A stretch of 55,135 bases of DNA from Arthrobacter sp. Alg241-R88 (lineage in GTDB: Bacteria; Actinomycetota; Actinomycetes; Actinomycetales; Micrococcaceae): the NCBI RefSeq assembly GCF_900537115.1, contig NZ_UNRG01000013.1, forward strand, positions 13,670 through 68,804, read 5' to 3'. Positions 41,480-49,301 of the stretch are shown here, one piece after another. Position 1 is the first letter of the stretch. Each line of letters opens with the position of its first letter. The notes below the pieces were generated by a model that did no database searches, was not told the origin of the DNA, and saw only the letters and a program-made list of their open reading frames with translations. The position numbers and the translations under genes were made by a program.

Positions 41480-42811
41480 GTGACGGAAGCGACGAGTGCT
41501 GCGGCGAAGAAGGACCGGCCCGCCAAGCCCCCGATGAAACCCGACAACCTGGTGGACGCCGAGATTGATGAGTTGCCGGCGGCGGAACCCACCCTGGTGG
41601 GAAGCCGGAGGGGCCTGGTCTACCTGGGCCTGTGCCTGGTTCTGATCGGCCTGAACCTGAGAACGGTTTTCTCCAGTTTCTCGGCGGTGCTTCCCGAGGT
41701 GACGTCGCAGGCCGCACTGCCCGGGTGGGCGGTTGTTGTGCTGACCACTGTCCCCGTGACGCTGCTGGGCCTGTTTGCGCCCCTGGCCCCGGTGCTGGCC
41801 CGCCGGTTCGGTGCCGAGCGCGTGCTCCTCGGCGCCATGGCGGTGCTGACGTCCGGGCTTCTGCTGCGCCCGGCCGCGCTGCCGTGGCCTCCAACCGGGG
41901 ACCTGCCGGGACCAGTGCACCTGCCCGCCCTCCTTGCCGGGACAGCCGCCTGCGGTGCCGCCATCGCCCTGTGCAATGTGCTGCTCCCAGGGCTGGTCAA
42001 GCGGGACTTCCCGCACCGCCTGGGCCTCATGGGCGGGCTCTACACCACGGCCATCTGCGCGTCGGCCGCTTTGGGAGCAGGCTTTACCTACCCCGTCTAC
42101 GCGGCGACGGGGGAGTGGACCCTGGCGCTGTGGTTCTGGGCGCTGCCCGCCGCCGTCGTCCTTTTCCTGTTCCTGCCGCTGGCGGTACGGCAGCACCCCG
42201 TCCGGCACCAGGCGGTAAAGGAAGGGGTGAACGTCTGGCGCTCGGCGGTCGCGTGGCAGGTCACCATTTTTATGGTGCTCCAAGCCATGATGTCCTTCAG
42301 CGTCTTCGCCTGGCTGGCACCCATCCTGCGGGAACGGGGAGTGGACGGGGCAACGGCCGGGTTGATCGTGTCGGCGTGCATAGTGCTGCAAATGCTCGGC
42401 TCGCTCTTCGCCCCGGCGCTTGCGGCGAGGTTCCGGGACCAGCGGGCAATCAACACCGTGGTGGCCCTGATGACCGGCGGTGGCTTCGCGCTGAGCATTT
42501 TCGGGCCACTCGGGCTGATCTGGGTATGGGCAGGACTGCTGGGGCTGGGCCAGGGGAGCCTCACCGCGGTGGCGCTGACCATGATCATGCTGCGGACCCG
42601 GGACGGGCACACTGCAGCGCACCTGTCCGGGATGATGCAGGGCGTGGGCTACGGCCTCGGTTCAACGGGGACCCTGATGGTGGGCCAACTTCACCAGGCC
42701 ACCGGGTCCTTCACAGCCGCCGGCGTCCTCTTCCTGGCCGTGGGGCTGCTCGCGGCGGTGTTCGGCTACCGGGCCGGACGGAACCGCTTCGTCGGTGACC
42801 CAACTGGGTAG
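41480..42811 (+). CDS. MFS transporter, CynX/NimT type
   Basis: A 443-residue major facilitator with about 12 membrane helices. A polar N-terminus of about 45 residues precedes LGLCLVLIGLNLRTVFSSFSAVLPEV, the entry motif typical of the CynX/NimT (cyanate, nitroimidazole) group. Middle signatures include LLPGLVKRDFPHRLGLMGGLYT and MLRTRDGHTAAHLSGMMQGVGYGLGS. The substrate is unknown. GTG 41480 is the preferred start, since the region upstream includes the probable promoter. Its last codons (PTG and TAG) lie inside the left arm of a large palindrome shared with the convergent MFS gene. Confidence 0.88.
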   Translation: MTEATSAAAKKDRPAKPPMKPDNLVDAEIDELPAAEPTLVGSRRGLVYLGLCLVLIGLNLRTVFSSFSAVLPEVTSQAALPGWAVVVLTTVPVTLLGLFAPLAPVLARRFGAERVLLGAMAVLTSGLLLRPAALPWPPTGDLPGPVHLPALLAGTAACGAAIALCNVLLPGLVKRDFPHRLGLMGGLYTTAICASAALGAGFTYPVYAATGEWTLALWFWALPAAVVLFLFLPLAVRQHPVRHQAVKEGVNVWRSAVAWQVTIFMVLQAMMSFSVFAWLAPILRERGVDGATAGLIVSACIVLQMLGSLFAPALAARFRDQRAINTVVALMTGGGFALSIFGPLGLIWVWAGLLGLGQGSLTAVALTMIMLRTRDGHTAAHLSGMMQGVGYGLGSTGTLMVGQLHQATGSFTAAGVLFLAVGLLAAVFGYRAGRNRFVGDPTG

Positions 42812-42865
42812 CAGTAAGTGTCGTTATGAGCGTTCATAACGACACTTACTGCTACTTACTTGGGG
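42799..42865. repeat. Palindromic repeat, copy 1 (bidirectional terminator)
   Basis: Perfect 22-base arms 42808-42829 and 42834-42855 with a 4-base loop; imperfect pairing extends out to CCAACTGG on the left and TACTTGGG on the right. The core AAGTGTCGTT recurs in copies 2 and 3. It lies between convergent stops at 42811 and 42869, overlapping the first. Confidence 0.85.
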
Positions 42866-42868
42866 GAG

Positions 42869-44158
42869 CTAGTGCGTCAGGTCCTTGCCCTTCGTCTCCG
42901 GGATGGTGAAGACGAACAAGGCGCTGACCGCCAGGAGCAGCACGGCGTAGACGTTGAAGAGGTCCGGCAGCTGCAGGGTGGTGCCCAGCCACTGCTGCAG
43001 GTAGGGGGCGGTGCCGCCGAAGAGCGCTACGCAGATGGAGTACGGAACACCCACGCCCACGGTGCGGATGCTGGTGGGGAAGAGCTCGGCATACACGGCC
43101 GGCACAATCGCGGCGCTCGCGGCGATGAAGATCAGCATCACGGACATGCCAACGGCCAGCTGCCACGCAGAGTCCTTCAGCAGCCAGGTCATGGGGAAGT
43201 GCATCACGGCAGAGCCAATGGCACCGGACCACAGCACCTTCTTGCGGCCAATGCGGTCCGAGAGTTTGCCCCAGAAGGGCAGCGCCGCGATGAACACGAT
43301 GTTGCCGATGACGCCGGCCCACAGGGCCTCGCCGCGGTCGATCTTCAGTGCGGTGGTGGCGTAGCTCGGTGCCACCACACCCCAGATGTAGTAGATCACC
43401 GTGAGGCCCACGGTCAGGCCGATGACCTGCATGGCCTGCTTGCGGTGGCGGACAATCTGCGGCCAGATCGGGGCCCGCTTTTCGCGCACGGACTCGCTTT
43501 CGAAGGCCTCGGTCTCGTGCAGCCGGGACCGCATGATCAGTGCGTACAGCCCCAGCACCGCCCCGATCAGGAAGGGGATGCGCCAGCCCCAGGCGTTCAT
43601 GGCCTCCGTGCTGAGCACCATGTTCAGCACGGCGCCCAGGAGCGTGCCGAACAGGATGCCCACCGTGCCTGAGGTGTAGATCAGGGTGGCCCAGAACCCG
43701 CGCTTTTCCTTCGGCGCCATCTCCGAGAGGTACGTTTGCGACGACGGCAGCTCACCGCCGTGCGCGAGGCCCTGGACCAGCCGGGCCACCAGCAGCATCA
43801 GGGAAGCCCAGGCACCGATGCTCGCGAACGTCGGCGCGATGCCGATCATCAAACTGCCCAGCGAGGCCAGGCCGACGGCCAGGGTCATGGACGTCTTGCG
43901 GCCCACCCGGTCACCTATCCAGCCGAACAGGAATCCGCCGAAGGGCCGGGCAACGAAGCCGACGGCGAAGATCGCCAGCGTGGACAGGACGGCCGACGCC
44001 GGGTCCGCCTTGCTGAACAACTGGCTGGCTATGAAGGGGGTGAAGGTTGCATAAATCGCCCAGTCGTACCACTCCACGGCGTTGCCGATCCCGGTACCAA
44101 CAATGGTTTTCCGCATTGCTGCGCGCGCGCTGCGCTGCGGGTTCACGACAGTGGTCAT
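42869..44158 (-). CDS. MFS transporter of the metabolite:proton symporter (MHS) family
   Basis: A 429-residue 12-helix transporter. MHS-family marks: VGTGIGNAVEWYDWAIYATFTPFIASQLF at the start, ARPFGGFLFGWIGDRVGRKTSM after helix 2, and GLAHGGELPSSQTYLSEMAPKEKRG in the middle. The family takes up carboxylates, shikimate-type acids, proline/betaine and alpha-ketoglutarate. It is co-directional with the M20 amidohydrolase gene, 26 bases downstream of it, so it probably imports that enzyme's acyl-amino-acid-type substrate. ATG 44158 follows AGGAAG. Confidence 0.9.
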   Translation of the reverse strand: MTTVVNPQRSARAAMRKTIVGTGIGNAVEWYDWAIYATFTPFIASQLFSKADPASAVLSTLAIFAVGFVARPFGGFLFGWIGDRVGRKTSMTLAVGLASLGSLMIGIAPTFASIGAWASLMLLVARLVQGLAHGGELPSSQTYLSEMAPKEKRGFWATLIYTSGTVGILFGTLLGAVLNMVLSTEAMNAWGWRIPFLIGAVLGLYALIMRSRLHETEAFESESVREKRAPIWPQIVRHRKQAMQVIGLTVGLTVIYYIWGVVAPSYATTALKIDRGEALWAGVIGNIVFIAALPFWGKLSDRIGRKKVLWSGAIGSAVMHFPMTWLLKDSAWQLAVGMSVMLIFIAASAAIVPAVYAELFPTSIRTVGVGVPYSICVALFGGTAPYLQQWLGTTLQLPDLFNVYAVLLLAVSALFVFTIPETKGKDLTH

Positions 44159-44184
44159 TTCAGTTCTCTTCCTGGAAGGGTGGA

Positions 44185-45456
44185 TCAGGAGTTGTTGGTG
44201 CGGGATTGCGAGAGCGCGGCGAGGCGCTGCGTGGCGAGTTCCGCGTAGAGGGCGGCACCGTCAGCCAGCACGCCGTCGTCGAACGTTGCGTACGGTGAGT
44301 GGTTGAACGGGGAGGCGGCATGGTCCACGCCGCGGGGGACGGCGCTGAGCCCGATGAACGTGCCGGGCACTTCCGCCAGCACCCTGGAGAAGTCCTCCGA
44401 GCCGCTGAGGGGAGTGGCCCAGCGGGACAGCCGGGAATCACCGAACAGCTCCGTGATGACGTTCTCGGCCGTATGGGTCTCGTCCTCGTCCGTGATGGTG
44501 AGGGGGTACTCCTGCTGGTAGTCGACGTCGACCTCGAGGCCGTGCGCGGACGCGATCCCCTGCAGGAGGCGGGGAATGGAGTCCATCAGCTTCTCCCGGG
44601 ACGCCTCGGAGAAGGTGCGGATGGTGGCTTCGATCCGCGCGGTTTCCGGGATGACGTTCCGCTTGGTGCCGGCATGGAGGACGCCGACGGAGAGGACCAC
44701 CGGATCGAACATGTTGAATTGGCGGGTGATCATCACCTGCAGCGCGGTGACCATCTCGGCGGCCGCAGTCACCGGATCCTTGGCCGCGTGCGGGGCCGAA
44801 CCATGGCCGCCTGCACCGAGCACGGTGACCACCAGGCCGTCGGAGGCGCTGAGCATCACTCCTGGCTTCGTGGTGAAGGTGCCGTGCGGTTCCAGGGCGG
44901 AAAACACGTGCATGCCATACGCGGCGTCCACCCGGCGGCCCGGCGCGTCCAGCACACCCTCGCGGATCATGTAGCTGGCGCCGTCAAACCCTTCCTCGCC
45001 CGGCTGGAACATCAGGACCACGTCCCCTGCCAGGCGATGCCGGTTCTCGGCCAACAGCGTAGCGGCACCCGTGAGCATCGCGGTATGGAGGTCATGGCCG
45101 CAGGCGTGCATGGCGCCGTCCAAGTGGGAGGTGTAGTCCACGCCGGTCTTTTCCTGGACCGGCAGGGCGTCCATGTCGGCGCGAAGCAGGACAGCCGGCG
45201 CGGCCTCCTGTCCCTGCCCGGCGTTCTGTCCCTGCCCGGCTCCGGCACCCGAGGCGCCGCCGGTGCCGCGCAGCACGGCCGTGACCGACGTCGTTTCCTT
45301 GCCCAGGGTGATTTCGAAGGGGAGTCCGTCCAACGCCTGAAGGACCTTTTCCTGCGTCCGTGGCAGGTCGAGGCCGATCTCCGGCTCCTGGTGCATGGCG
45401 TGGCGGAACCGGGTCAGTTCGGGCTGGAGTTCCCGGGCCGCGGATGTGATGGTCAT
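44185..45456 (-). CDS. M20 family amidohydrolase
   Basis: A 423-residue zinc peptidase/amidohydrolase of the M20D group (hippurate, IAA-amino-acid, N-acyl amino acid hydrolases). Metal ligands: ADMDALPVQE, HACGHDLHTAML, FQPGEEG and a late SGSEDFSRV with the final ligand. The dimerisation lid begins near residue 190 (GAGGHGSAPHAAKDP). A low-complexity insert of about 18 residues (GASGAGAGQGQNAGQGQEA) sits near residue 70, before the first metal motif, encoded by a direct repeat. ATG 45456 has GGAGGAG upstream. It is the first gene of a two-gene operon with the MHS transporter and is divergent from an AsnC-type regulator. Confidence 0.9.
   Translation of the reverse strand: MTITSAARELQPELTRFRHAMHQEPEIGLDLPRTQEKVLQALDGLPFEITLGKETTSVTAVLRGTGGASGAGAGQGQNAGQGQEAAPAVLLRADMDALPVQEKTGVDYTSHLDGAMHACGHDLHTAMLTGAATLLAENRHRLAGDVVLMFQPGEEGFDGASYMIREGVLDAPGRRVDAAYGMHVFSALEPHGTFTTKPGVMLSASDGLVVTVLGAGGHGSAPHAAKDPVTAAAEMVTALQVMITRQFNMFDPVVLSVGVLHAGTKRNVIPETARIEATIRTFSEASREKLMDSIPRLLQGIASAHGLEVDVDYQQEYPLTITDEDETHTAENVITELFGDSRLSRWATPLSGSEDFSRVLAEVPGTFIGLSAVPRGVDHAASPFNHSPYATFDDGVLADGAALYAELATQRLAALSQSRTNNS
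45208..45240 (-). repeat. 15-base direct repeat within the amidohydrolase gene
   Basis: CTGTCCCTGCCCGGC is repeated at 45208-45222 and 45226-45240, 18 bases apart, so it keeps frame. It encodes the GQGQNAGQGQ insert. Confidence 0.75.
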
Positions 45457-45588
45457 TTCTGCTCCTCCAAAAGATGGACTGCTTCCAGTCTGGCGTGACC
45501 TGCTTCACAACTGCGGGAACTGCTGGAAGAATGCAAGCGCAATCCTCCTGCTCCTCGATTTATGCAGCCGTGCGGAAGAATGGGCACC

Positions 45589-46620
45589 ATGGAACTGACC
45601 GAGGAGGACCTCGCCCTCATCAACGCCCTTGAGATCGCGCCCCGGGTGAGCTGGGCGGATGCAGGCGAAATCCTGGGCGTGCACGCCACCACCTTGGCAG
45701 CGCGGTGGGAACGCGTGCGCCGATCGGGTGCCGCATGGGTGACGGCCCACCTGATGGGCGATCCAAAGCAGATGTGCCTGGCCTTCGTGGACGTCGACTG
45801 CGAGATGCACCGCCGCGAAGAGGTGACGGAGGCCCTGGCTGCCGTACCGGAGATCGTCACCATCGAGGAAGCGGCCAGCAACCGGGACCTGATGCTGACA
45901 GTCCTGACCCCGTCCCTTGAGGGGTTCACCACCACAGTGGCCTCCCGCCTCAAGGACATCGATGGCCTGCTGAAGTACCAGACGTCGCTGTGCACCAGGC
46001 TGCACTCCGGCGGTTACGCCTGGCGCCTCAACGTGCTGGATCGGGCGCAGGTTGCTGCGCTTCAGGCCAAGGCCGGGCCGGAAGCGGCAGGATCTGCACC
46101 CCCGGAGTCCGTCGTCGAGCCTTTGCCGGAAAGCCACCTGGCGCTGCTGCCCTTCCTGGCAAGGGACGGGCGGGCGACAGCGGCCGACATCGCCCGAGCC
46201 TTGGACAGGCACCCTGCCACAGTGCAGCGCCAGCTGAACCGCGTCCTCGCGAGCAGGGTGCTCTCCTTCCGCTGCGAAGTGGCGCAAAAGTTTTCCGGCT
46301 ACCCCGTAACGTGCCAGTGGTTCGCCAACGTACCGGCGGGCAGGCATGAGGCGGCCGCCGTCGAACTCCGGGGCCTCCGCAACGTCCGCCTCAGCGCCTC
46401 CACCACTGGCCGCACCAACTTCGTGATCATTATGTGGCTGCAGTCGCTCGCCGATGTGATGAACGCGGAACTCGCCCTGCAGCAGCGGATCCCCGGGATT
46501 GAACTGGTGGAAAGCGTGGTGATGCTCAGTACCGTCAAACGCGTGGGCTGGATGCTGAACCAGGATTCCACGGCCACCGGACGGGTCATCGTGCCCGCGG
46601 CGGTGGCCAGCGCCGGGTGA
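45589..46620 (+). CDS. Double-domain Lrp/AsnC-type regulator
   Basis: A 343-residue regulator made of two AsnC-like halves. Each has an HTH (first about residues 20-40, SWADAGEILGVHATTLAARW; second about 205-225, TAADIARALDRHPATVQRQL) and a RAM-type ligand domain (first about 60-140, second about 245-320). Normal Lrp/AsnC proteins are half this length. The first HTH lacks the usual LS..LG.S pattern. ATG 45589 is chosen for spacing behind GGAAGA. It is divergent from the amidohydrolase operon (132-base gap), so it probably controls that operon in response to an amino acid or acyl-amino acid. Confidence 0.85.
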   Translation: MELTEEDLALINALEIAPRVSWADAGEILGVHATTLAARWERVRRSGAAWVTAHLMGDPKQMCLAFVDVDCEMHRREEVTEALAAVPEIVTIEEAASNRDLMLTVLTPSLEGFTTTVASRLKDIDGLLKYQTSLCTRLHSGGYAWRLNVLDRAQVAALQAKAGPEAAGSAPPESVVEPLPESHLALLPFLARDGRATAADIARALDRHPATVQRQLNRVLASRVLSFRCEVAQKFSGYPVTCQWFANVPAGRHEAAAVELRGLRNVRLSASTTGRTNFVIIMWLQSLADVMNAELALQQRIPGIELVESVVMLSTVKRVGWMLNQDSTATGRVIVPAAVASAG

Positions 46621-46698
46621 GCCTTCGGGAAGCGCGTGCCGTGTCGCTGCCGGCCGCTATGCTGGCACGAAAGACAAGCAACGAATCGGGCCAGAAGC

Positions 46699-48099
46699 GT
46701 GCGCGAGACAACCCTTTCAGTCGCCGATCCACACGCCGGCATACTGCAGCGGCCGTACCTGTGGGTGACCATCGGTGCCTGCGCGCTGGTGTTCCTTGCG
46801 GCGTTCGAATCCCTTGCGGTGACCACCATCATGCCCGTGGTCAGCCGGGAGCTGAATGGTGCGGGCCTCTACGCGCTGGCGTTTGCCGGCCCGCTGGCAA
46901 CAGGCGTGATCGGCATGGTGGCTGCGGGAAACTGGTCCGACCGCAGGGGACCCACCGTTCCCCTGTATGCGTCGGTAGCGCTGTTCGTGGCGGGGCTGCT
47001 GATCGCGGGCACCGCCGTCTCCATGTCGCTGCTGGTGGCGGGCCGGCTGGTGCAGGGGTTGGGCGGAGGTGCCCTGACCGTTGCGTTGTACGTGCTGGTG
47101 GCCCGTATCTATCCGGGGCTGCTGCACCCCAAGATTTTCGCTGCCTTCTCCGCGGCCTGGGTGATCCCGTCCCTGGTGGGGCCCTTCGCAGCCGGAATTG
47201 TGGCGCAGGCGTTGAGCTGGCACTGGGTGTTCCTGGGTGTGGTGGGCCTGGTCATTCCGGCGCTGGTGATGATCGTGCCGGTGCTGCGGGGGATGGCGTC
47301 GGCCAAGGAACAGGCAGCCCCGTCAGGGCAACCACCCGTCCCGTGGGCCCTCGGCCGCCTGGCCTGGGCAACTCTGGCGGCCCTTGCCGTACTGGGGCTC
47401 AACCTGTCGCGCGAGGTCAGGCTTCCCGGTTTCCCCGCCGCGCCGGCACTGCTGGCGGTGGCCGCCGTCGTGGTTGCCCTGGTGGCCGTGCGGCCGTTGG
47501 TGCCGCCGCGCACGCTTATTGCCCGGCGCGGCCTGCCAAGCGTGATCCTGGTCCGCGGGCTTGCCTCTGCCGCATTCTTCGGCGCCGAAGTCTATCTGCC
47601 GTACCTGCTGATTGAGCAGTACGCCTTTTCGCCCACCTTTGCCGGGCTCACCCTTACGGGTGGAGCGTTGGCGTGGGCGGGTGCGTCGGCAGTCCAGGGG
47701 CGGCTCGGTGCGCGGTTGTCCCACCGCCGCGCCGTCCGCATCGGTTCGTTGATGGTCCTGGGCGCCGTGGTCCTTGCCCTGTCCACCACCGCGCTGCACT
47801 GGCCGGCCGCCGTCGCAATCGTTGGGTGGATCTTCGCCGGCGGCGGCATGGGACTGCTCTATCCGCGGCTGAGCGTGATGACCCTGGCGCTGTCCACCAA
47901 GGAGAATGAGGGCTTTAACAGCTCGGCCATGTCCATCTCCGACTCCCTCGGCGGCGCGCTCGCACTGGCCACCACCGGCATCGTGTTCGCGGCGTTTACG
48001 ACGACGACGGAATCCTTCGCGGGCGTCTTTGGACTCGCCGCCGTGGTCGCGGTAGCCGCGGCCGCCATAGCGCCCCGGGTCACCACCAAAACCCGTTGA
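46699..48099 (+). CDS. MFS transporter, drug/proton antiporter type
   Basis: A 466-residue major facilitator with 12-14 helices. FLAAFESLAVTTIMPVVSRELNG resembles the motif C/D1 region of multidrug antiporters, NWSDRRGPTVPLYASV is motif A, and GRLVQGLGGGALTVALYVLVARIYPG follows. The substrate is unknown; efflux is likely. GTG 46699 is preferred; the region above it carries a TATGCT -10-like box at 46658-46663. It starts 78 bases after the AsnC-type gene. Its TGA begins one base before a large palindrome shared with the convergent methyltransferase gene. Confidence 0.82.
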   Translation: MRETTLSVADPHAGILQRPYLWVTIGACALVFLAAFESLAVTTIMPVVSRELNGAGLYALAFAGPLATGVIGMVAAGNWSDRRGPTVPLYASVALFVAGLLIAGTAVSMSLLVAGRLVQGLGGGALTVALYVLVARIYPGLLHPKIFAAFSAAWVIPSLVGPFAAGIVAQALSWHWVFLGVVGLVIPALVMIVPVLRGMASAKEQAAPSGQPPVPWALGRLAWATLAALAVLGLNLSREVRLPGFPAAPALLAVAAVVVALVAVRPLVPPRTLIARRGLPSVILVRGLASAAFFGAEVYLPYLLIEQYAFSPTFAGLTLTGGALAWAGASAVQGRLGARLSHRRAVRIGSLMVLGAVVLALSTTALHWPAAVAIVGWIFAGGGMGLLYPRLSVMTLALSTKENEGFNSSAMSISDSLGGALALATTGIVFAAFTTTTESFAGVFGLAAVVAVAAAAIAPRVTTKTR

Positions 48100-48160
48100 G
48101 TTTTTGTCCAGATATGCAGGCTTGGCCGCCTCCGAAGTCTGCATATCTGGACAAAAACTC
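48098..48160. terminator. Large palindrome, bidirectional terminator
   Basis: Perfect 22-base arms 48098-48119 and 48139-48160 with a 19-base loop. The outer arms are TTTTTGTCC/GGACAAAAA, so each strand ends its hairpin with a T-run, as needed for termination both ways between stops at 48099 and 48170. The sequence is unrelated to the AAGTGTCGTT repeats. Confidence 0.8.
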
Positions 48161-48169
48161 CAAGGAAAG

Positions 48170-48913
48170 TCAGGCGAGCCGGCTCGCGCGCACCACCACG
48201 TCGGCGATGGTGGCGTGCTCGCCGTCCGGCCCCGTGACCGGCCGCTCCCGGCTGGTCTGCACTTCAAGCTGCCAGTCGGGCCCGTCAAGCCCCAGCTCCT
48301 GGACCAGTTGCTCCCCGGTGTAGAACATTCCGTCGTGTGTGTGCGCCCCGCCCCAGGGCGGCAGCCGATGCGGATGGTGCCCAACGACCAGCAGGGTTCC
48401 GCCTGGCTTGACTGCCGCGGCGGCCGTGCGCAGGGGGCCCTGCCAGGCCAGTTCCTGGGAGTGGAGGAACTGCGAGGTCACGAGGTCGTACGTTTCCCCG
48501 GGCTGCCATTCCGCGAGGTCGGCCTGCTGCCAGTGAATGCGGCTGGCGATGGCGCCTTCGGCTGCATGCACGCTTTCCCGCGCGAGTGCGGCTTTTTCGT
48601 GCCCGTGCGCACGTTCCAGCGCCACGGCTGAAACGTCGACGGCGGTGACGGTCCAGCCGTGTTGGGCGAGCCAGATGGCGTCAGCACCTTCGCCGCAGCC
48701 AAGATCCAGCGCATGTCCCGGCCGCAGCCCGCCCGCTTCCCGGACCAGTTGGGGGTTTGGCTTGCCGCTCCAGATCTGGGGTTTGCTGCGGTACCGCTCG
48801 TCCCACAGGGAAGCCGCGTCCCGGATCCCCTGGCCCTCGCTGTTCCCGGAAAGGCCGGGGCCGCCGTCGTGCGTTGCCTCGTGTTCATGCTGGTGGGCCG
48901 CGTGTTCGCTCAT
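48170..48913 (-). CDS. Class I SAM-dependent methyltransferase
   Basis: A 247-residue methyltransferase. A His-rich N-terminus (HAAHQHEHEATHD) could bind metal. The Rossmann core has LDLGCGEGADAIWLAQHGW (motif I, near residue 70), TAVDVSAVALERA and YDLVTSQFLHS. It resembles the TehB/thiopurine-type group that acts on small molecules; the substrate is unknown. ATG 48913 follows AGGG. WDERYRSKPQIWSGKPNPQL before motif I is typical of actinobacterial members. Confidence 0.88.
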   Translation of the reverse strand: MSEHAAHQHEHEATHDGGPGLSGNSEGQGIRDAASLWDERYRSKPQIWSGKPNPQLVREAGGLRPGHALDLGCGEGADAIWLAQHGWTVTAVDVSAVALERAHGHEKAALARESVHAAEGAIASRIHWQQADLAEWQPGETYDLVTSQFLHSQELAWQGPLRTAAAAVKPGGTLLVVGHHPHRLPPWGGAHTHDGMFYTGEQLVQELGLDGPDWQLEVQTSRERPVTGPDGEHATIADVVVRASRLA

Positions 48914-48950
48914 GCCTCAACCCTGCCCCGCGCAGGCTATGTTCGCAACG

Positions 48951-49016
48951 CCCAAGTAAGTAGCGCCAAGTGCCGTTTTGGAGGCCGAGAACGACACTTA
49001 GCGCTACTCAGTTGGG
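48951..49016. repeat. Palindromic repeat, copy 2
   Basis: From CCCAAGTAAGTAGCGCC to GCGCTACTCAGTTGGG the two sides pair over about 28 bases with a few mismatches around an eight-base loop. The core AACGACACTT (48990-48999 region) is that of copies 1 and 3. It lies 38 bases upstream of the methyltransferase start, before the DEAD-box helicase promoter. Confidence 0.75.
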
Positions 49017-49057
49017 AGGGGACAGGGCAGGGGTGGAGAAGCGGGGTGTGCGGAGGA

Positions 49058-49301
49058 TGCTAGACTGGTGGAACTTGATGTGCAGTGATGCCCATGTACC
49101 CCTTCATTTAGGGGACGGGGCTTTTTTCATGTGAGAGGCACATCCTGCGTCGATGAACGCGTTCCATTTGGTCCCGGCCGTCGCTTTGCATAAGCGGCAG
49201 CAGGCTGGTTGATCACCTGACTTTTCTTCGGCGAACCCCCTGGGCCAACCGGCGTCGGGGGCCGATATCCGCACGGATACCGCCTGAAAGACCTTTGAAC
49301 T
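49058..49301 (+). promoter_or_regulatory. Promoter and long structured leader of the DEAD-box helicase gene
   Basis: Extended -10 TGCTAGACT (49058-49066) should start RNA near 49073, giving a leader of about 230 bases. A terminator-like hairpin (49090-49121, GCCC..CCCC with GGGG..GGGC) is followed directly by six T (49122-49127). Further hairpins include TATCCG-CA-CGGATA (49266-49279) just before the start codon. The layout suggests transcription attenuation or RNA-based autoregulation. Together with copy 2 of the repeat, this accounts for the 388-base gene-free stretch 48914-49301. Confidence 0.55.

Noticed and set aside
45457..45588. Inverted repeat CTTCCAG...CTGGAAG (45482-45529) as operator of the AsnC-type regulator
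   Set aside because: Seven-base arms 34 bases apart are too weak to call without further support.
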